Shown here piece after piece: positions 36,357 to 45,312 of a DNA stretch of 64,000 bases. The notes beneath the pieces are model-generated. The model was not told the DNA's origin. It did no database searches and worked only from the letters and a program-made list of their open reading frames with translations. A program made the position numbers and the translations under genes. Numbering within the stretch: position 1 is the stretch's first letter; each line of letters opens with the position of its first letter. Source of the DNA: Robbsia sp. KACC 23696 (GTDB taxonomy: Bacteria; Pseudomonadota; Gammaproteobacteria; Burkholderiales; Burkholderiaceae); assembly GCF_039852015.1 (NCBI RefSeq), contig NZ_CP156627.1, forward strand, positions 62,001 to 126,000. Reading direction: 5' to 3'.

Positions 36357-37028
36357 ATGCAAGCCCATATCGTTCTGCACATGATGACCACCTTGGACGG
36401 CCGCATCATCACCAGCCACTGGCCGAAGGATTTCGACTACAACAGCATCTACGAAGACATTCACAGCCGACTGGAGGGCGACGGTTGGATCGTCGGCCGC
36501 GTGACGATGGCGGAATTCGAGAAAGGGACCCCCAAGCCGGTCAGCCAAAGCGAACCGTTGCCACGCGAAACGTGGAAGGCTCCGCACGCGAGCAATGGGC
36601 CTTATGCCGTAGCGGTGGACCGTAGCGGAAAGTTGCATCTGAACGTGGACCGCGTCAATGGCGATGCCGTCGTCGTAGTGTTGACCGAGAGCGTGCCGGA
36701 TGCGCATCTGGCGGAACTGCGCCGCGATGGCATCTCCTACCTGTTTGCGGGCAAGACGGACGTCGATCTGCCCGAGGCCGTCGCAAAATTACACAAGGAG
36801 TTCGGCATCAAGCGGCTACTCCTCGAAGGGGGCGGCGCGATTAACGGCGCGTTTCTCGATGCGGGTTTGATCGATGAAATCAGCCAGTTGATCGTGCCCT
36901 TTGCCGATGGTTCAGCCGATACACACACGCTGTTCGAGCGGAAAAAATCGACCGCAACGACGTTTGCGCTCCAAACGGTGGATCGGCTCGATCACGATAT
37001 CGTGCACCTGCGCTATACGAAGAAATAA
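36357..37028 (+). CDS. RibD C-terminal/dihydrofolate reductase-like protein
   Basis: 223-aa NADPH-dependent reductase fold: IVLHMMTTLDGRIITSHWP at the N-terminus, WIVGRVTMAEFEKG near residue 44, KRLLLEGGGAINGAFLDAGL near residue 160 and LIDEISQLIVPFADG. These are hallmarks of the RibD_C family; stand-alone members have varied reductase roles, and riboflavin synthesis is not implied. AAAGGAG before the ATG at 36357 decides the start. Confidence 0.88.
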   Translation: MQAHIVLHMMTTLDGRIITSHWPKDFDYNSIYEDIHSRLEGDGWIVGRVTMAEFEKGTPKPVSQSEPLPRETWKAPHASNGPYAVAVDRSGKLHLNVDRVNGDAVVVVLTESVPDAHLAELRRDGISYLFAGKTDVDLPEAVAKLHKEFGIKRLLLEGGGAINGAFLDAGLIDEISQLIVPFADGSADTHTLFERKKSTATTFALQTVDRLDHDIVHLRYTKK

Positions 37029-37067
37029 TAGGCGCCGAGCGCCGCGATCGTATCGGGACCAATCATC

Positions 37068-38096
37068 CTAACGTGCGGAAGGATGCACGGACCCGTCCGG
37101 CGCTCGCAGTGCGTATCTCGCAAACAGAGCGCGATAGCCGCCAGCGATATGGAATCCCCCATTCTTCACGACATAGTCGTGCGATCTCAGTCGATACGTC
37201 GCGCCCAACAGATACCACGGCAGCCCCGGTAGATCATGATGCACCGAGTGGTAGTTATTATTGAGATATAGCAGACGCATCAGGCGCCCTGCTTCGTTGA
37301 TCGCCGTTCGTTCGCTGACTTTTTCCGCCGCGCGATGTTCATAGAAAGACCGAATCATTGCCAATGACAGGGCAGGCCAGGAAATAAACAGTAAATAGTA
37401 CCAGGCAGGCATGCCGGTCCAGTGTTGTATGCCCGCCATCAAGGCCAGCGATAAAACGGCGTGAGCACACCACATCGGCGCGTAATGCCACTGACCGCGC
37501 GCCAGCTCGGCCAATGCGCTCGTATAGGTGCGCCCTACCGCCAGTGGCGGCCCAATAACGAGACGCCCGAGAAACGTCCGTTGCGCGCGCCATAATTGGC
37601 GCATCACAGCGGGCATCGCCTCCCACCGAGGTGCATCCACATAGTTCGTTTCAGGATCGAGATTCGGCACGGTTAGATCCGCGTCACGATGGTGGCGCAT
37701 ATGCGAATCGCGATAGAGCGTGTACGGATACCAGACGGCGAGGGGCGCATACACCAAGGCCTTGTTAAATAGCGGCCAGCGCGTTGGGTGGCCATGCAGC
37801 AATTCATGCTGCAAGGACATATACCAGGTGCAGGCGACGATCAGCAGCGGCGTAGCAGCCGGAAGGCCAATCGTCCCTCGGTGCAATAAAAACAACGTGC
37901 CGATCCACAGCCCGTACACCGCGAAGAGCACTGCCCATGTCGGCCACTCGGTCCGTGCCATAAACCCTGACTGAAGGCGCGTCACCGCTTGCGCATGCGC
38001 GTCGTCGAAAAAGGCTGCGGTAGACGATGCCGTACGTGGATCGGGGTGCTCAACTTCATACGCCGTGCGCTTCATAGACTCAGACCGATAGGACAT
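37068..38096 (-). CDS. Membrane fatty acid desaturase
   Basis: About 342-aa di-iron membrane desaturase. Three histidine boxes: HELLHGH near residue 98, HMRHH near residue 133 and HSVHHD near residue 285; hydrophobic segments surround them (WAVLFAVYGLWIGTLFLLH; PLLIVACTWYMSLQ; WYYLLFISWPALSLAMI). Start uncertain between ATGs at 38096 and 38075, neither with a strong ribosome binding site. Stands alone; it could act on membrane lipids or another alkyl or terpenoid chain. Confidence 0.87.
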   Translation of the reverse strand: MSYRSESMKRTAYEVEHPDPRTASSTAAFFDDAHAQAVTRLQSGFMARTEWPTWAVLFAVYGLWIGTLFLLHRGTIGLPAATPLLIVACTWYMSLQHELLHGHPTRWPLFNKALVYAPLAVWYPYTLYRDSHMRHHRDADLTVPNLDPETNYVDAPRWEAMPAVMRQLWRAQRTFLGRLVIGPPLAVGRTYTSALAELARGQWHYAPMWCAHAVLSLALMAGIQHWTGMPAWYYLLFISWPALSLAMIRSFYEHRAAEKVSERTAINEAGRLMRLLYLNNNYHSVHHDLPGLPWYLLGATYRLRSHDYVVKNGGFHIAGGYRALFARYALRAPDGSVHPSAR

Positions 38097-38252
38097 GCCA
38101 GGCCGCCGCGAAGCCGGCAGCCGATACACGCTTCATCGTAGAGCAGCCACGTGGGCTAACGAAGCAAGAAAAGCTTCGATCCTTATTCGTCGATCTGATT
38201 TACGCCCATGGCTTGCGATGAGAACCAGGGCTGTTCCGTTCGCGCGATTTGC

Positions 38253-39071
38253 TTAGACCAGCAAAGGGTAGCCGGCTGTCACGGCACGATTCTGGGCGGC
38301 CAGAATCGCTTGATACGCCTCTCGCGAAATTGGCGCAATGCGAAGAAGACCGAGGGCGCCCCCTGCTGCCACATCCTCCGAGATCACACGCGTCAAAGCG
38401 GATCGCAGCGCTCTCATCAACCCGGCATCGACATGCGCCGACGCGATAAACGGGAGACTCGGAGCCGATGCCGTCGTACCGATACGATGCCATTTCCCGA
38501 CAAGCGATGGAAACGCATCCTCGACAAAGGCCAGCGTGACGCAGTCGATTGCCGCGATATCGGCGCGCTCGTTTGCCAGCGCTTGCAAGGAAGCGAAATG
38601 GGATCCCGTTTCGATGACCGATGCGAAATACCCATGCCCGTCCGCCAACGGCGCAATGGCATCGCGGAACGTGTTGTAGCCACTGTGGGAGTCGACGCTG
38701 TTATACGCGGCACGCAAGCCGCGGCAGGAAGACAGCGCTCGTGCACCGTCGCGATATGCGGCAGCAGAGACGACGATGACGCTTTGGTAGGACGCGCCAT
38801 CGCAACCCGCGACATCGAATACAGGCGCACCCACAAGCTGCAGCGAAGGCGGCAGCGTCGTCATCAAGGGATAGCCACACGTCTGCGACAGCAGCAGCTC
38901 CGGGCGCTGCCATAAGTCCGTCAAACGTTCGCCCGGATCGTCGAGCACGGTGACGGAATCGGTGAAACCGTCCGCCTTCAGCAGTGCCACGGCACGATTT
39001 AGCAGCGCTTTCCAGCGTGCATCCAAGCCCTGCGTGACGTTGTACATCGGCAAGGAGACGACCCAATCCAT
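38253..39071 (-). CDS. PhnD-like phosphate/phosphonate-type binding protein without signal peptide
   Basis: 272-aa protein with the PhnD-type binding fold: SLPMYNVTQGLDARWKALL at the N-terminus, LLSQTCGYPLMT near residue 60, AAYNSVDSHSGYNTFRDAI near residue 121 and IDCVTLAFVEDAFP near residue 176. AAAAGGAGG fixes the ATG at 39071. The sequence MDWVVSLPMYN begins directly with the first beta strand, so there is no export signal and the protein is probably cytoplasmic. It lies on the same strand as the SsuD-like monooxygenase immediately upstream. Confidence 0.8.
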   Translation of the reverse strand: MDWVVSLPMYNVTQGLDARWKALLNRAVALLKADGFTDSVTVLDDPGERLTDLWQRPELLLSQTCGYPLMTTLPPSLQLVGAPVFDVAGCDGASYQSVIVVSAAAYRDGARALSSCRGLRAAYNSVDSHSGYNTFRDAIAPLADGHGYFASVIETGSHFASLQALANERADIAAIDCVTLAFVEDAFPSLVGKWHRIGTTASAPSLPFIASAHVDAGLMRALRSALTRVISEDVAAGGALGLLRIAPISREAYQAILAAQNRAVTAGYPLLV

Positions 39072-39135
39072 CGGCACCTCCTTTTACATAAGCGCTGACA
39101 GTCGGCGTGTCACGTGGTCCTTCGTTCGCGTCGAC

Positions 39136-40206
39136 CTATTTGCGCATCAGTGGTAGCAAGGTCTGACCTTGTCTTTCGATTTCGCGCAGATAGGGCGTAT
39201 CCGACAAGATAAAGTGCGAAACCCCCAGCGCCTCGTACTTGCGCAACGACCGCGCGACTTCTTCCGCCGACCCCACCAGCCAGGTCGTGCCGGCGCCGCC
39301 GCCCCCGAACTTCCCGGGACGGGTATACAGATTATCGTCCAGTACGTCGCCCCGCGACTGCAAATCGAACAAACGCTGTTGTCCCACGGCGACGACGCGC
39401 CGATGATCGTGCCAGATCCCGCCCGCACCGCTCGCCATTGCCTCGAGTTTGGCCTCGGCATCGGCCCACGCCTGTTCGGACGTATCGCGGACCACGGTCG
39501 TGATACGCAGACCGAACTCCAACGGCGGCAATGCCCGCTCCGATGTAGCGCTCAGTTTTTTAAGACGGGAAATGCGTTCGGCGATATCGGCGAGCGGTTC
39601 GCCCCAGAACAATTGTACGTCGGCCTCGGTCGCCGCCACCTGCTCCGCGGCTGCGGATGCGCCGCCAAAATACAAGCGCGGATGACGCCGGTTACCCCGC
39701 GCCGGGAGGCGCGGCACGACGGTGGACTCGGTGACCTGAAAGTATTCGCCGCGGTACGTGACGGACTCCTCGGTCCACAAGCGCCGCAGTAATTGCATGA
39801 ATTCCTTGGTACGCGCGTAGCGTTGCGCCTGATCGCCTTCCTTGTCGCCATAGGCCGCCAAATCATCCTTGCCCGAGACGATATTGAGACGTACTCGCCC
39901 CTCGGAGAGTTGATCCAACGTGGCGACAGCGGTGGCGAGCTGAGCAGGCTCCCAGTAACCGGGGCGGGCGGCGATCAGGGGCTCGAACGTGTCGGTGCGA
40001 GCGGCTAGCGCCGCGCCGACCGTAAAGGTGTCCGGGCGCCCCCAACCGGTACCGATCAAGGCACCCTTCCAGCCGTTCGCCTCGATGGCTTTCGCCTGCG
40101 CGCTTAGCGTTGCCAAGCTGTTGTGATCCGCAACCACTTCGTCACCGCGATGACCGGCGACGACCTGGTTCGGGATGTACCACAAAAATTCAGAATCTTG
40201 GCTCAT
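39136..40206 (-). CDS. SsuD-like FMNH2-dependent alkanesulfonate monooxygenase
   Basis: 356-aa luciferase-superfamily enzyme. LIGTGWGRPDTFTVGAALAA, LIAARPGYWEPAQLATAVAT, GRVRLNIVSGKDDLAAYGDK, RLYFGGASAAAEQVAATEAD and GGGGAGTTWLVGSAEEVARS follow the SsuD pattern. It would release sulfite from an alkanesulfonate with reduced FMN. No SsuE reductase is adjacent; the PhnD-like gene follows downstream. A 12-base motif TGTCTCGATAAG lies 35-46 bases before the start. Confidence 0.86.
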   Translation of the reverse strand: MSQDSEFLWYIPNQVVAGHRGDEVVADHNSLATLSAQAKAIEANGWKGALIGTGWGRPDTFTVGAALAARTDTFEPLIAARPGYWEPAQLATAVATLDQLSEGRVRLNIVSGKDDLAAYGDKEGDQAQRYARTKEFMQLLRRLWTEESVTYRGEYFQVTESTVVPRLPARGNRRHPRLYFGGASAAAEQVAATEADVQLFWGEPLADIAERISRLKKLSATSERALPPLEFGLRITTVVRDTSEQAWADAEAKLEAMASGAGGIWHDHRRVVAVGQQRLFDLQSRGDVLDDNLYTRPGKFGGGGAGTTWLVGSAEEVARSLRKYEALGVSHFILSDTPYLREIERQGQTLLPLMRK

Positions 40207-40348
40207 ACGCCATACAACCTGGAAAAGGGATCCACACTAGCTTATCGAGACAAGCCCGCCGCGCAAACCAAGCTTTTACGATGGCGTTATGACGAAATCG
40301 AATATACGCATCGCAAAACGTGGTCTACGCGACCATCGCGTGGCCGTA

Positions 40349-41518
40349 TCAGAACCGGTGCCGCAGGCCGGCGCTGACGATCGCCTGCGAACTGGCACCC
40401 GAATTGACGCCGTACGAACCGACCGACGCTTCGGCGCCGATCACCGCACCGCCGGCACTCAAAGTCTGGCCACTGGCTTTTTGGTATCCGCCCACCAGAT
40501 AGAGGTCGGTGCGCTTGGACAACAGGTAGTCGCCGCCCAGGCTGATCTGATGATAATGCGCCGATGTCGGCCCGGTCAGCGACGTATAGCTATAGCCGAT
40601 GCCGGTCTGCAACGCCGTCGAGAAACGATAGTTCACGAAGCCTGCACCGGAATTGAATTTCGCGTCACTGCCGAATGACGAAAATCCGTCGCGCTTGTAC
40701 TGCGTATTGCTATACGACGCGCCGAACGACAAAGCACCCAATGCGTAGAGGCCGCCAGCCCGCACGATCTGCACGGACTTCGCGCTTGCAAAGCCTGCAT
40801 TGATGACCGTATTGAACAAAGAGTCGGTCGAGCTGGTCCACGTGCGCACGTTGTTCGCCGTCGTCCGGCCCCCATCGGCGTGGAAATAACTGGCTGCGAG
40901 TGCCAACGGACCCTGGTTGTAGGCCAAGCCGCCGCTGAAGGTCTGACCGGCGCCGACCGTACCGGCCGTATTGCCAAACGCATACAGTGCCTCGAACTGC
41001 AAGCCGGACAGTACCGGGCTCACGTACTTGATCGAGTTGCTGATACGCGCGCTGTTGTCGTAGTTATCGAGGTCGCCGGGCGTCGCAAAAATGCCGCCGA
41101 AATAGCCGTCTTCGGTCAGGGGTTGGACAAGGTCGACGTTCGGGTCGTATTGACGACCCAGAGTGACGGTACCCCATTGCGTGCTCGTCAAACCCACCAC
41201 TGCCTTACGTCCGAATTCTCGCGAACCCTGGCCCAATGCACCGGTGCCGATATTGAATCCGTTCTCCAACTGAAAGATCGCGGCCAAGCCGCTGCCGAGA
41301 TCCTCGCGGCCACGCAGCCCCCATCTGTCCCCCGACAGACCGCCGCTGTTGAACTTCACCAGCGTGGACTGATTCGCACCGCTCGCATCCTGTGCGTTAT
41401 GCGCGTAGACCAGACCTGCATCGACGATCCCGTACAACGTGACGCTCGATTGCGCATGCGCGCCCACGGACCACACCATCGCGGCCGGCACCGCTACCGC
41501 CAAGAGTTTCTTTTTCAT
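40349..41518 (-). CDS. Gram-negative porin (GBP family)
   Basis: 389-aa outer-membrane trimeric porin of the beta-proteobacterial type. Signal peptide MKKKLLAVAVPAAMVWSVGAHAQ (cleaved after AHA), mature start SSVTLYGIVDAGLVYAHN, loop-3-like FGRKAVVGLTSTQWGTVTLG, alternating beta strands and C-terminal phenylalanine (LRHRF) as required for BAM assembly. Probably a general or substrate-specific channel serving the nearby uptake systems. Confidence 0.93.
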   Translation of the reverse strand: MKKKLLAVAVPAAMVWSVGAHAQSSVTLYGIVDAGLVYAHNAQDASGANQSTLVKFNSGGLSGDRWGLRGREDLGSGLAAIFQLENGFNIGTGALGQGSREFGRKAVVGLTSTQWGTVTLGRQYDPNVDLVQPLTEDGYFGGIFATPGDLDNYDNSARISNSIKYVSPVLSGLQFEALYAFGNTAGTVGAGQTFSGGLAYNQGPLALAASYFHADGGRTTANNVRTWTSSTDSLFNTVINAGFASAKSVQIVRAGGLYALGALSFGASYSNTQYKRDGFSSFGSDAKFNSGAGFVNYRFSTALQTGIGYSYTSLTGPTSAHYHQISLGGDYLLSKRTDLYLVGGYQKASGQTLSAGGAVIGAEASVGSYGVNSGASSQAIVSAGLRHRF

Positions 41519-41599
41519 TACGCACCCAATGTGTTTTTGTAGGCAGAACGATAGTCGTGACAGGAAAAGCGCGATACGAATGTTTTCTGCTTTACAAAT

Positions 41600-41953
41600 T
41601 CAACTGCCGTGGACTTTTGGGAAGCCATGACGCTCCGCCAACAATGCAAGGATCCGAGCAGGGTCATCGACATAACGTCGTCCATGCAGTGTTTTCACAT
41701 CGTCGGGCGCATCATGCTCATCTCCGAGGATAAACACCGGTACGCCCTGATGGTCGGCATCCAGCGCGGACACCACCGCCTCACGCGGCTTGGGGAAAGG
41801 AACGCGAATGATATCGAATCGTGCGGCGCGCGAATGATCGGACGCTAACAGTCCCTCGATCGCAGCGCCGTCCGGACATAAAAAGCGTTCGCCCGGATAG
41901 CGCGGATCACTGAATCCGGCCTCCAACAAATACAGTGTGTCGCGTTTGAACAT
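41600..41953 (-). CDS. DUF3088 protein
   Basis: 117-aa cytoplasmic protein: MFKRDTLYLLEAGFSDPRYP, RFLCPDGAAIEGLLASDH and GVPVFILGDEHDAPDDV, which I recognise as the DUF3088 family (thioredoxin-like appearance, single Cys near residue 26). GGAGG upstream fixes the ATG at 41953. Function unknown; no clear operon partner. Confidence 0.75.
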   Translation of the reverse strand: MFKRDTLYLLEAGFSDPRYPGERFLCPDGAAIEGLLASDHSRAARFDIIRVPFPKPREAVVSALDADHQGVPVFILGDEHDAPDDVKTLHGRRYVDDPARILALLAERHGFPKVHGS

Positions 41954-42262
41954 GTCGTCCTCCAATAGCAAGCGTGCCGAGCTGGCACATCATAAGCCTA
42001 GCGAGGCAATCAGCGCTCGCACAACGAAGCAATTTGACTATCGATATGGCGTCGCTTTCATACATCGAAACACATCGACACGCATCGAACCGTTTGCATC
42101 GCGATGGCTTGCGCAGAACCGCATCCGTCCTTTACCGATGACCTTATCGAAAATCAATGGTTAGCCGGACGGCACCTCGCTGCTACGCTTTTTCGTGTTC
42201 AGTGCTCCGCTTCCCGCGCATCGGAAGCGGCCTTTCATTTGATGTCTCGATAAGGCAGAACC
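41954..42262. promoter_or_regulatory. Intergenic leader region with hairpin before peptide-binding protein gene
   Basis: 309 bases. A perfect 8-bp stem CCGCTTCC/GGAAGCGG (42207-42230) followed by CCTTTCATTT lies 33 bases before the SBP start and could act as a terminator/attenuator or mRNA element. TGTCTCGATAAG at 42243-42254 overlaps the ribosome binding site and recurs before the SsuD-like gene. Nothing coding recognised. Confidence 0.45.
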
Positions 42263-44020
42263 ATGCAGTCCAGAAAGACAACCGCATCGCCGTATTCCGA
42301 TCTTCAAAAGGACGCCGATGGCACTGTCGCGCAAGCTGACGGCACACGCAATCCTGCACGGCGCGCAACGCTGCGCGGCCTCGTCGCATCGGGTCTTGGC
42401 GCCGTACTCGGGAATGTCGCGTTGCCAGTCATTGCAGCGGAGTCGAATGCCGCGCGCGGAGCAACGGCCGCGCCTTCTACGCCGACCGGCGCAACAGCAG
42501 GCGCGACGATCGCCCCGGTACGCGGTGGCCGCCTCACCCTCCTCGTGAATCCGGAACCGAATGTCCTTGTCAGCTTCGCCACCTCTGCCGGCGCCGAAGA
42601 GAAGGCCGCACCGAAGATCACCGAAGGCTTGCTCAGCTATGATTTCGATGTCAAGCCACAGCCGCAGTTGGCGCGTGCCTGGTCCATCAGTGAAGATGGC
42701 TTGACGTACACCTTCCATCTGCGTCAGGGCGTCACCTGGCATGACGGCAAGCCCTTTATCGCAGACGACGTCAAGCGGTCCGTGCAACTGCTGAAGCAAT
42801 ATCATCCGCGAGGCAGTACTACGTTTGCCAATGTCACCGCGGTCGATACGCCGGATAGGCATACCGCCATCATTCGTCTGTCCAAGCCGGCGCCCTATTT
42901 GATCTATGCGCTCGCCGCACAGGAATCGCCGATTCTCCCTTCCCACCTTTATGGGACCGGCGATCCGTTATCGAATCCGAACAACGCCAAGCCGATCGGT
43001 ACGGGTCCCTATATTTTTGCGGAATGGGTAAGAGGCAGCCACGTCCGCCTGGTGCGCAATCCGCATTATTGGGATTCGCCAAAGCCCTATCTCGATGAAC
43101 TGATCCTCAGTTTCATCGGCGATCCGTCCTCGCGTGAGGCTGCCTTGGAGACAGGTGAACTGCTGCTGGCAGGCGAGAATCCGGTGCCCTTACCGGACGT
43201 TGCGCGACTGAAGAGCCAGCCGACTCTGGCTGTCGAGACGCGAGGCTATAGTTATGACGCCGCACAGACGCAATTGCAATTCAATCTGGATAATCGGTAT
43301 TTGAAAGATGTGCGCGTACGCCGTGCCATTGCGCATGCGATCGACCGGGAAGCGATCTTGCGAACGGTATTTTTCGGATTCGGGATACCGTCGCCTTCTC
43401 CGATCAGCCCGCTGCTGACCCAATATTACGACCCGACGGTGCCCACCTACCCCTTGGATCGTGCAAAGGCGGCGCAGTTGCTCGACGAAAGCGGCTACCC
43501 GATCAAAAACGGCGCACGCTTCTCGCTGACGATCGACTACAACCCCTACGATCCAAGCTTCCAACGCTTGGCCGAGTATTTGCGTCAGGCGTTACGTGCC
43601 ATCGGAATCAATGCAAGTGTGCGATCGCAGGACTTTGCCACTTACGTCAAGCGCATCTACACGGACCGTGAATTCGATCTGGATGCAAACTTCCTCGGCA
43701 ATACGTTCGATCCCAGCGTTGGCGTACAGCGGCTTTATTGGTCGAAAAACTTCCGCAAAGGCGTACCGTTCTCGAATGCCACGCATTACAACGATCCCGA
43801 GGTCGACCATCTGCTCGAATCCGCAGCGGTAGAGCCGGACCCGGCGAAGCGCATCGCGTTGTTCAAGGCATTCCAACAGAAAGTGGGCGCGGACCTGCCG
43901 ATCTATAATTTGATCACGCTAAAACAGGTCACGATCTACAACAAGCGGGTTCACCAGCACACCGTTACCGCGGATGGGCTTGACGGCAATCTTGCCGATG
44001 TCTTCCTCACACCCGCCTAA
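42263..44020 (+). CDS. Family 5 (peptide/nickel/opine) ABC substrate-binding protein with Tat-type signal
   Basis: 585-aa periplasmic binding protein. A long N-region precedes a twin-arginine stretch (ARRATLRGL, Arg33-Arg34) and a hydrophobic segment ending VALPVIAAES, so Tat export is likely. The mature SBP_bac_5 domain has LTYTFHLRQGVTWHDGKPF, PIGTGPYIFAEWVRGSHVRL and NPHYWDSPKPYLDEL. AAGGCAG precedes the ATG. No permease genes adjoin; the dipeptide-type transporter at 60-64 kb is a possible but unproven partner. Confidence 0.9.
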   Translation: MQSRKTTASPYSDLQKDADGTVAQADGTRNPARRATLRGLVASGLGAVLGNVALPVIAAESNAARGATAAPSTPTGATAGATIAPVRGGRLTLLVNPEPNVLVSFATSAGAEEKAAPKITEGLLSYDFDVKPQPQLARAWSISEDGLTYTFHLRQGVTWHDGKPFIADDVKRSVQLLKQYHPRGSTTFANVTAVDTPDRHTAIIRLSKPAPYLIYALAAQESPILPSHLYGTGDPLSNPNNAKPIGTGPYIFAEWVRGSHVRLVRNPHYWDSPKPYLDELILSFIGDPSSREAALETGELLLAGENPVPLPDVARLKSQPTLAVETRGYSYDAAQTQLQFNLDNRYLKDVRVRRAIAHAIDREAILRTVFFGFGIPSPSPISPLLTQYYDPTVPTYPLDRAKAAQLLDESGYPIKNGARFSLTIDYNPYDPSFQRLAEYLRQALRAIGINASVRSQDFATYVKRIYTDREFDLDANFLGNTFDPSVGVQRLYWSKNFRKGVPFSNATHYNDPEVDHLLESAAVEPDPAKRIALFKAFQQKVGADLPIYNLITLKQVTIYNKRVHQHTVTADGLDGNLADVFLTPA

Positions 44021-44041
44021 GAAAAGCGCATCAGGGACGCG

Positions 44042-45253
44042 TCAAAATACGCGTCCTTCGCTCAAATGCGTTGTCGTGCCATTCAGCGCGTAATCGCCGA
44101 GCACCCGTGCTTTTTGAGACAGCGGGTTATGGCTGAACAGCGTGCGAAGGTTGCGCCAGTGCCGATCGAAATTGTGGGCGCGCGAGGTGGCCGATGCACC
44201 GCCTGCTTCGAACAGACGCTCGCCGGCGTGCAACGCCAGCTTGCTGACGATCAATTGCGTGCGCGCCGTGGCCAGTGCACTTTCAAGCACCCGCGCTTCG
44301 GCATCCGGCGCTTGTGCTCGTACGGCCAGAGCCGATGCATCGAGCGCTCGCGCATTCTGCTGGACCAATACGTCGATCGCGTGACTGTGCGCGCCCAACT
44401 CACCCACCACCTGCTGGATAAACGGATCTTCCCGAGGTACCGACGCGGCGCTGTGCAACGCCGTTCGTCCGTGTCGCAGGACATAGTGCTCGGCATCGGC
44501 CACGATACGCCGCACGATACCGGCAGCGGTCGCCACCAAATGCAATTGCCGGAGCGCCCCGCCATGACGACCGGCGAGCGTCGTACTGCCCCGCGTCGAG
44601 ATTTCCTCGGGGAAGACCACCACGTTATTCAGAATCGTCGTGCCACTTGCCGTCATTCGCTGCCCCATGCCGTCCCAGTCATCGACGACATCGATGCCTT
44701 CGCGGTCCAACGGGAGGATGATCGTTGCCGCCTTCCCCTCTGTATCGAGGACATTGAAACGCCCGAAATCGGCAAAAGCGGTGCCGGTGGTGTAGTACTT
44801 CTTCCCGCTGATGCGGAAGGCATCGCCATCGCGCACCAACTGCGTGGTCAGCTCGCCCGGACGCGCGGTGCCACGTTCGGTCGATCCGCCGCCGTACAGT
44901 GCGCCACCGACGATGCGGTCGATCTGGCGCTCCAGAAACGGACTCGACTCCGCCACGTACAACCATTCGGTCGCATCGAAATGGATCCGCAACGCATGCG
45001 CGACATTCGGCTCCTCCGCCGCGATCGTCGCGATCACGCCGAAGACGTCCTCGAGATTGCCGCCCAGCCCGCCTTGTTCGACAGGGATACGCAAACGTCC
45101 CAGCCCCGACTCGCGAAACAGTGCAAATCCATCGTACGGAAGGATGCGCAATAGCTCGCGTTGCGCGGCGTCCTGGCCGATCTCCTTCGCCAATGCCGGC
45201 ACGGCACTCAATACGGCCGCGCGTTGCGCGTCGGCGTTCAGCCTGGTATTCAT
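44042..45253 (-). CDS. DszC/SfnB-like flavin-dependent monooxygenase (acyl-CoA dehydrogenase fold)
   Basis: 403-aa protein of the acyl-CoA dehydrogenase superfamily. GLGRLRIPVEQGGLGGNLED near residue 55, GKKYYTTGTAFADFG near residue 155, DGMGQRMTASGTTILNNVVV near residue 195 and C-terminal FDRHWRNLRTLFSHNPLSQK match the branch of DszC and SfnB, which oxygenate sulfur compounds using FMNH2 rather than CoA thioesters. GGGGAG precedes the ATG at 45253; the longer frame upstream reads through other genes and was rejected. Last gene of the leftward sulfur array. Confidence 0.87.
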   Translation of the reverse strand: MNTRLNADAQRAAVLSAVPALAKEIGQDAAQRELLRILPYDGFALFRESGLGRLRIPVEQGGLGGNLEDVFGVIATIAAEEPNVAHALRIHFDATEWLYVAESSPFLERQIDRIVGGALYGGGSTERGTARPGELTTQLVRDGDAFRISGKKYYTTGTAFADFGRFNVLDTEGKAATIILPLDREGIDVVDDWDGMGQRMTASGTTILNNVVVFPEEISTRGSTTLAGRHGGALRQLHLVATAAGIVRRIVADAEHYVLRHGRTALHSAASVPREDPFIQQVVGELGAHSHAIDVLVQQNARALDASALAVRAQAPDAEARVLESALATARTQLIVSKLALHAGERLFEAGGASATSRAHNFDRHWRNLRTLFSHNPLSQKARVLGDYALNGTTTHLSEGRVF

Positions 45254-45312
45254 GTCTTCTCCCCTCTGAAGTGAGTCGTCCGTGCGTCGGTCGTTGCCAT
45301 TGTCGACACCCG

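Noticed and set aside
41954-42262. Possible riboswitch before the family 5 SBP gene
   Set aside because: Only a single short hairpin is evident; no conserved riboswitch core recognised.
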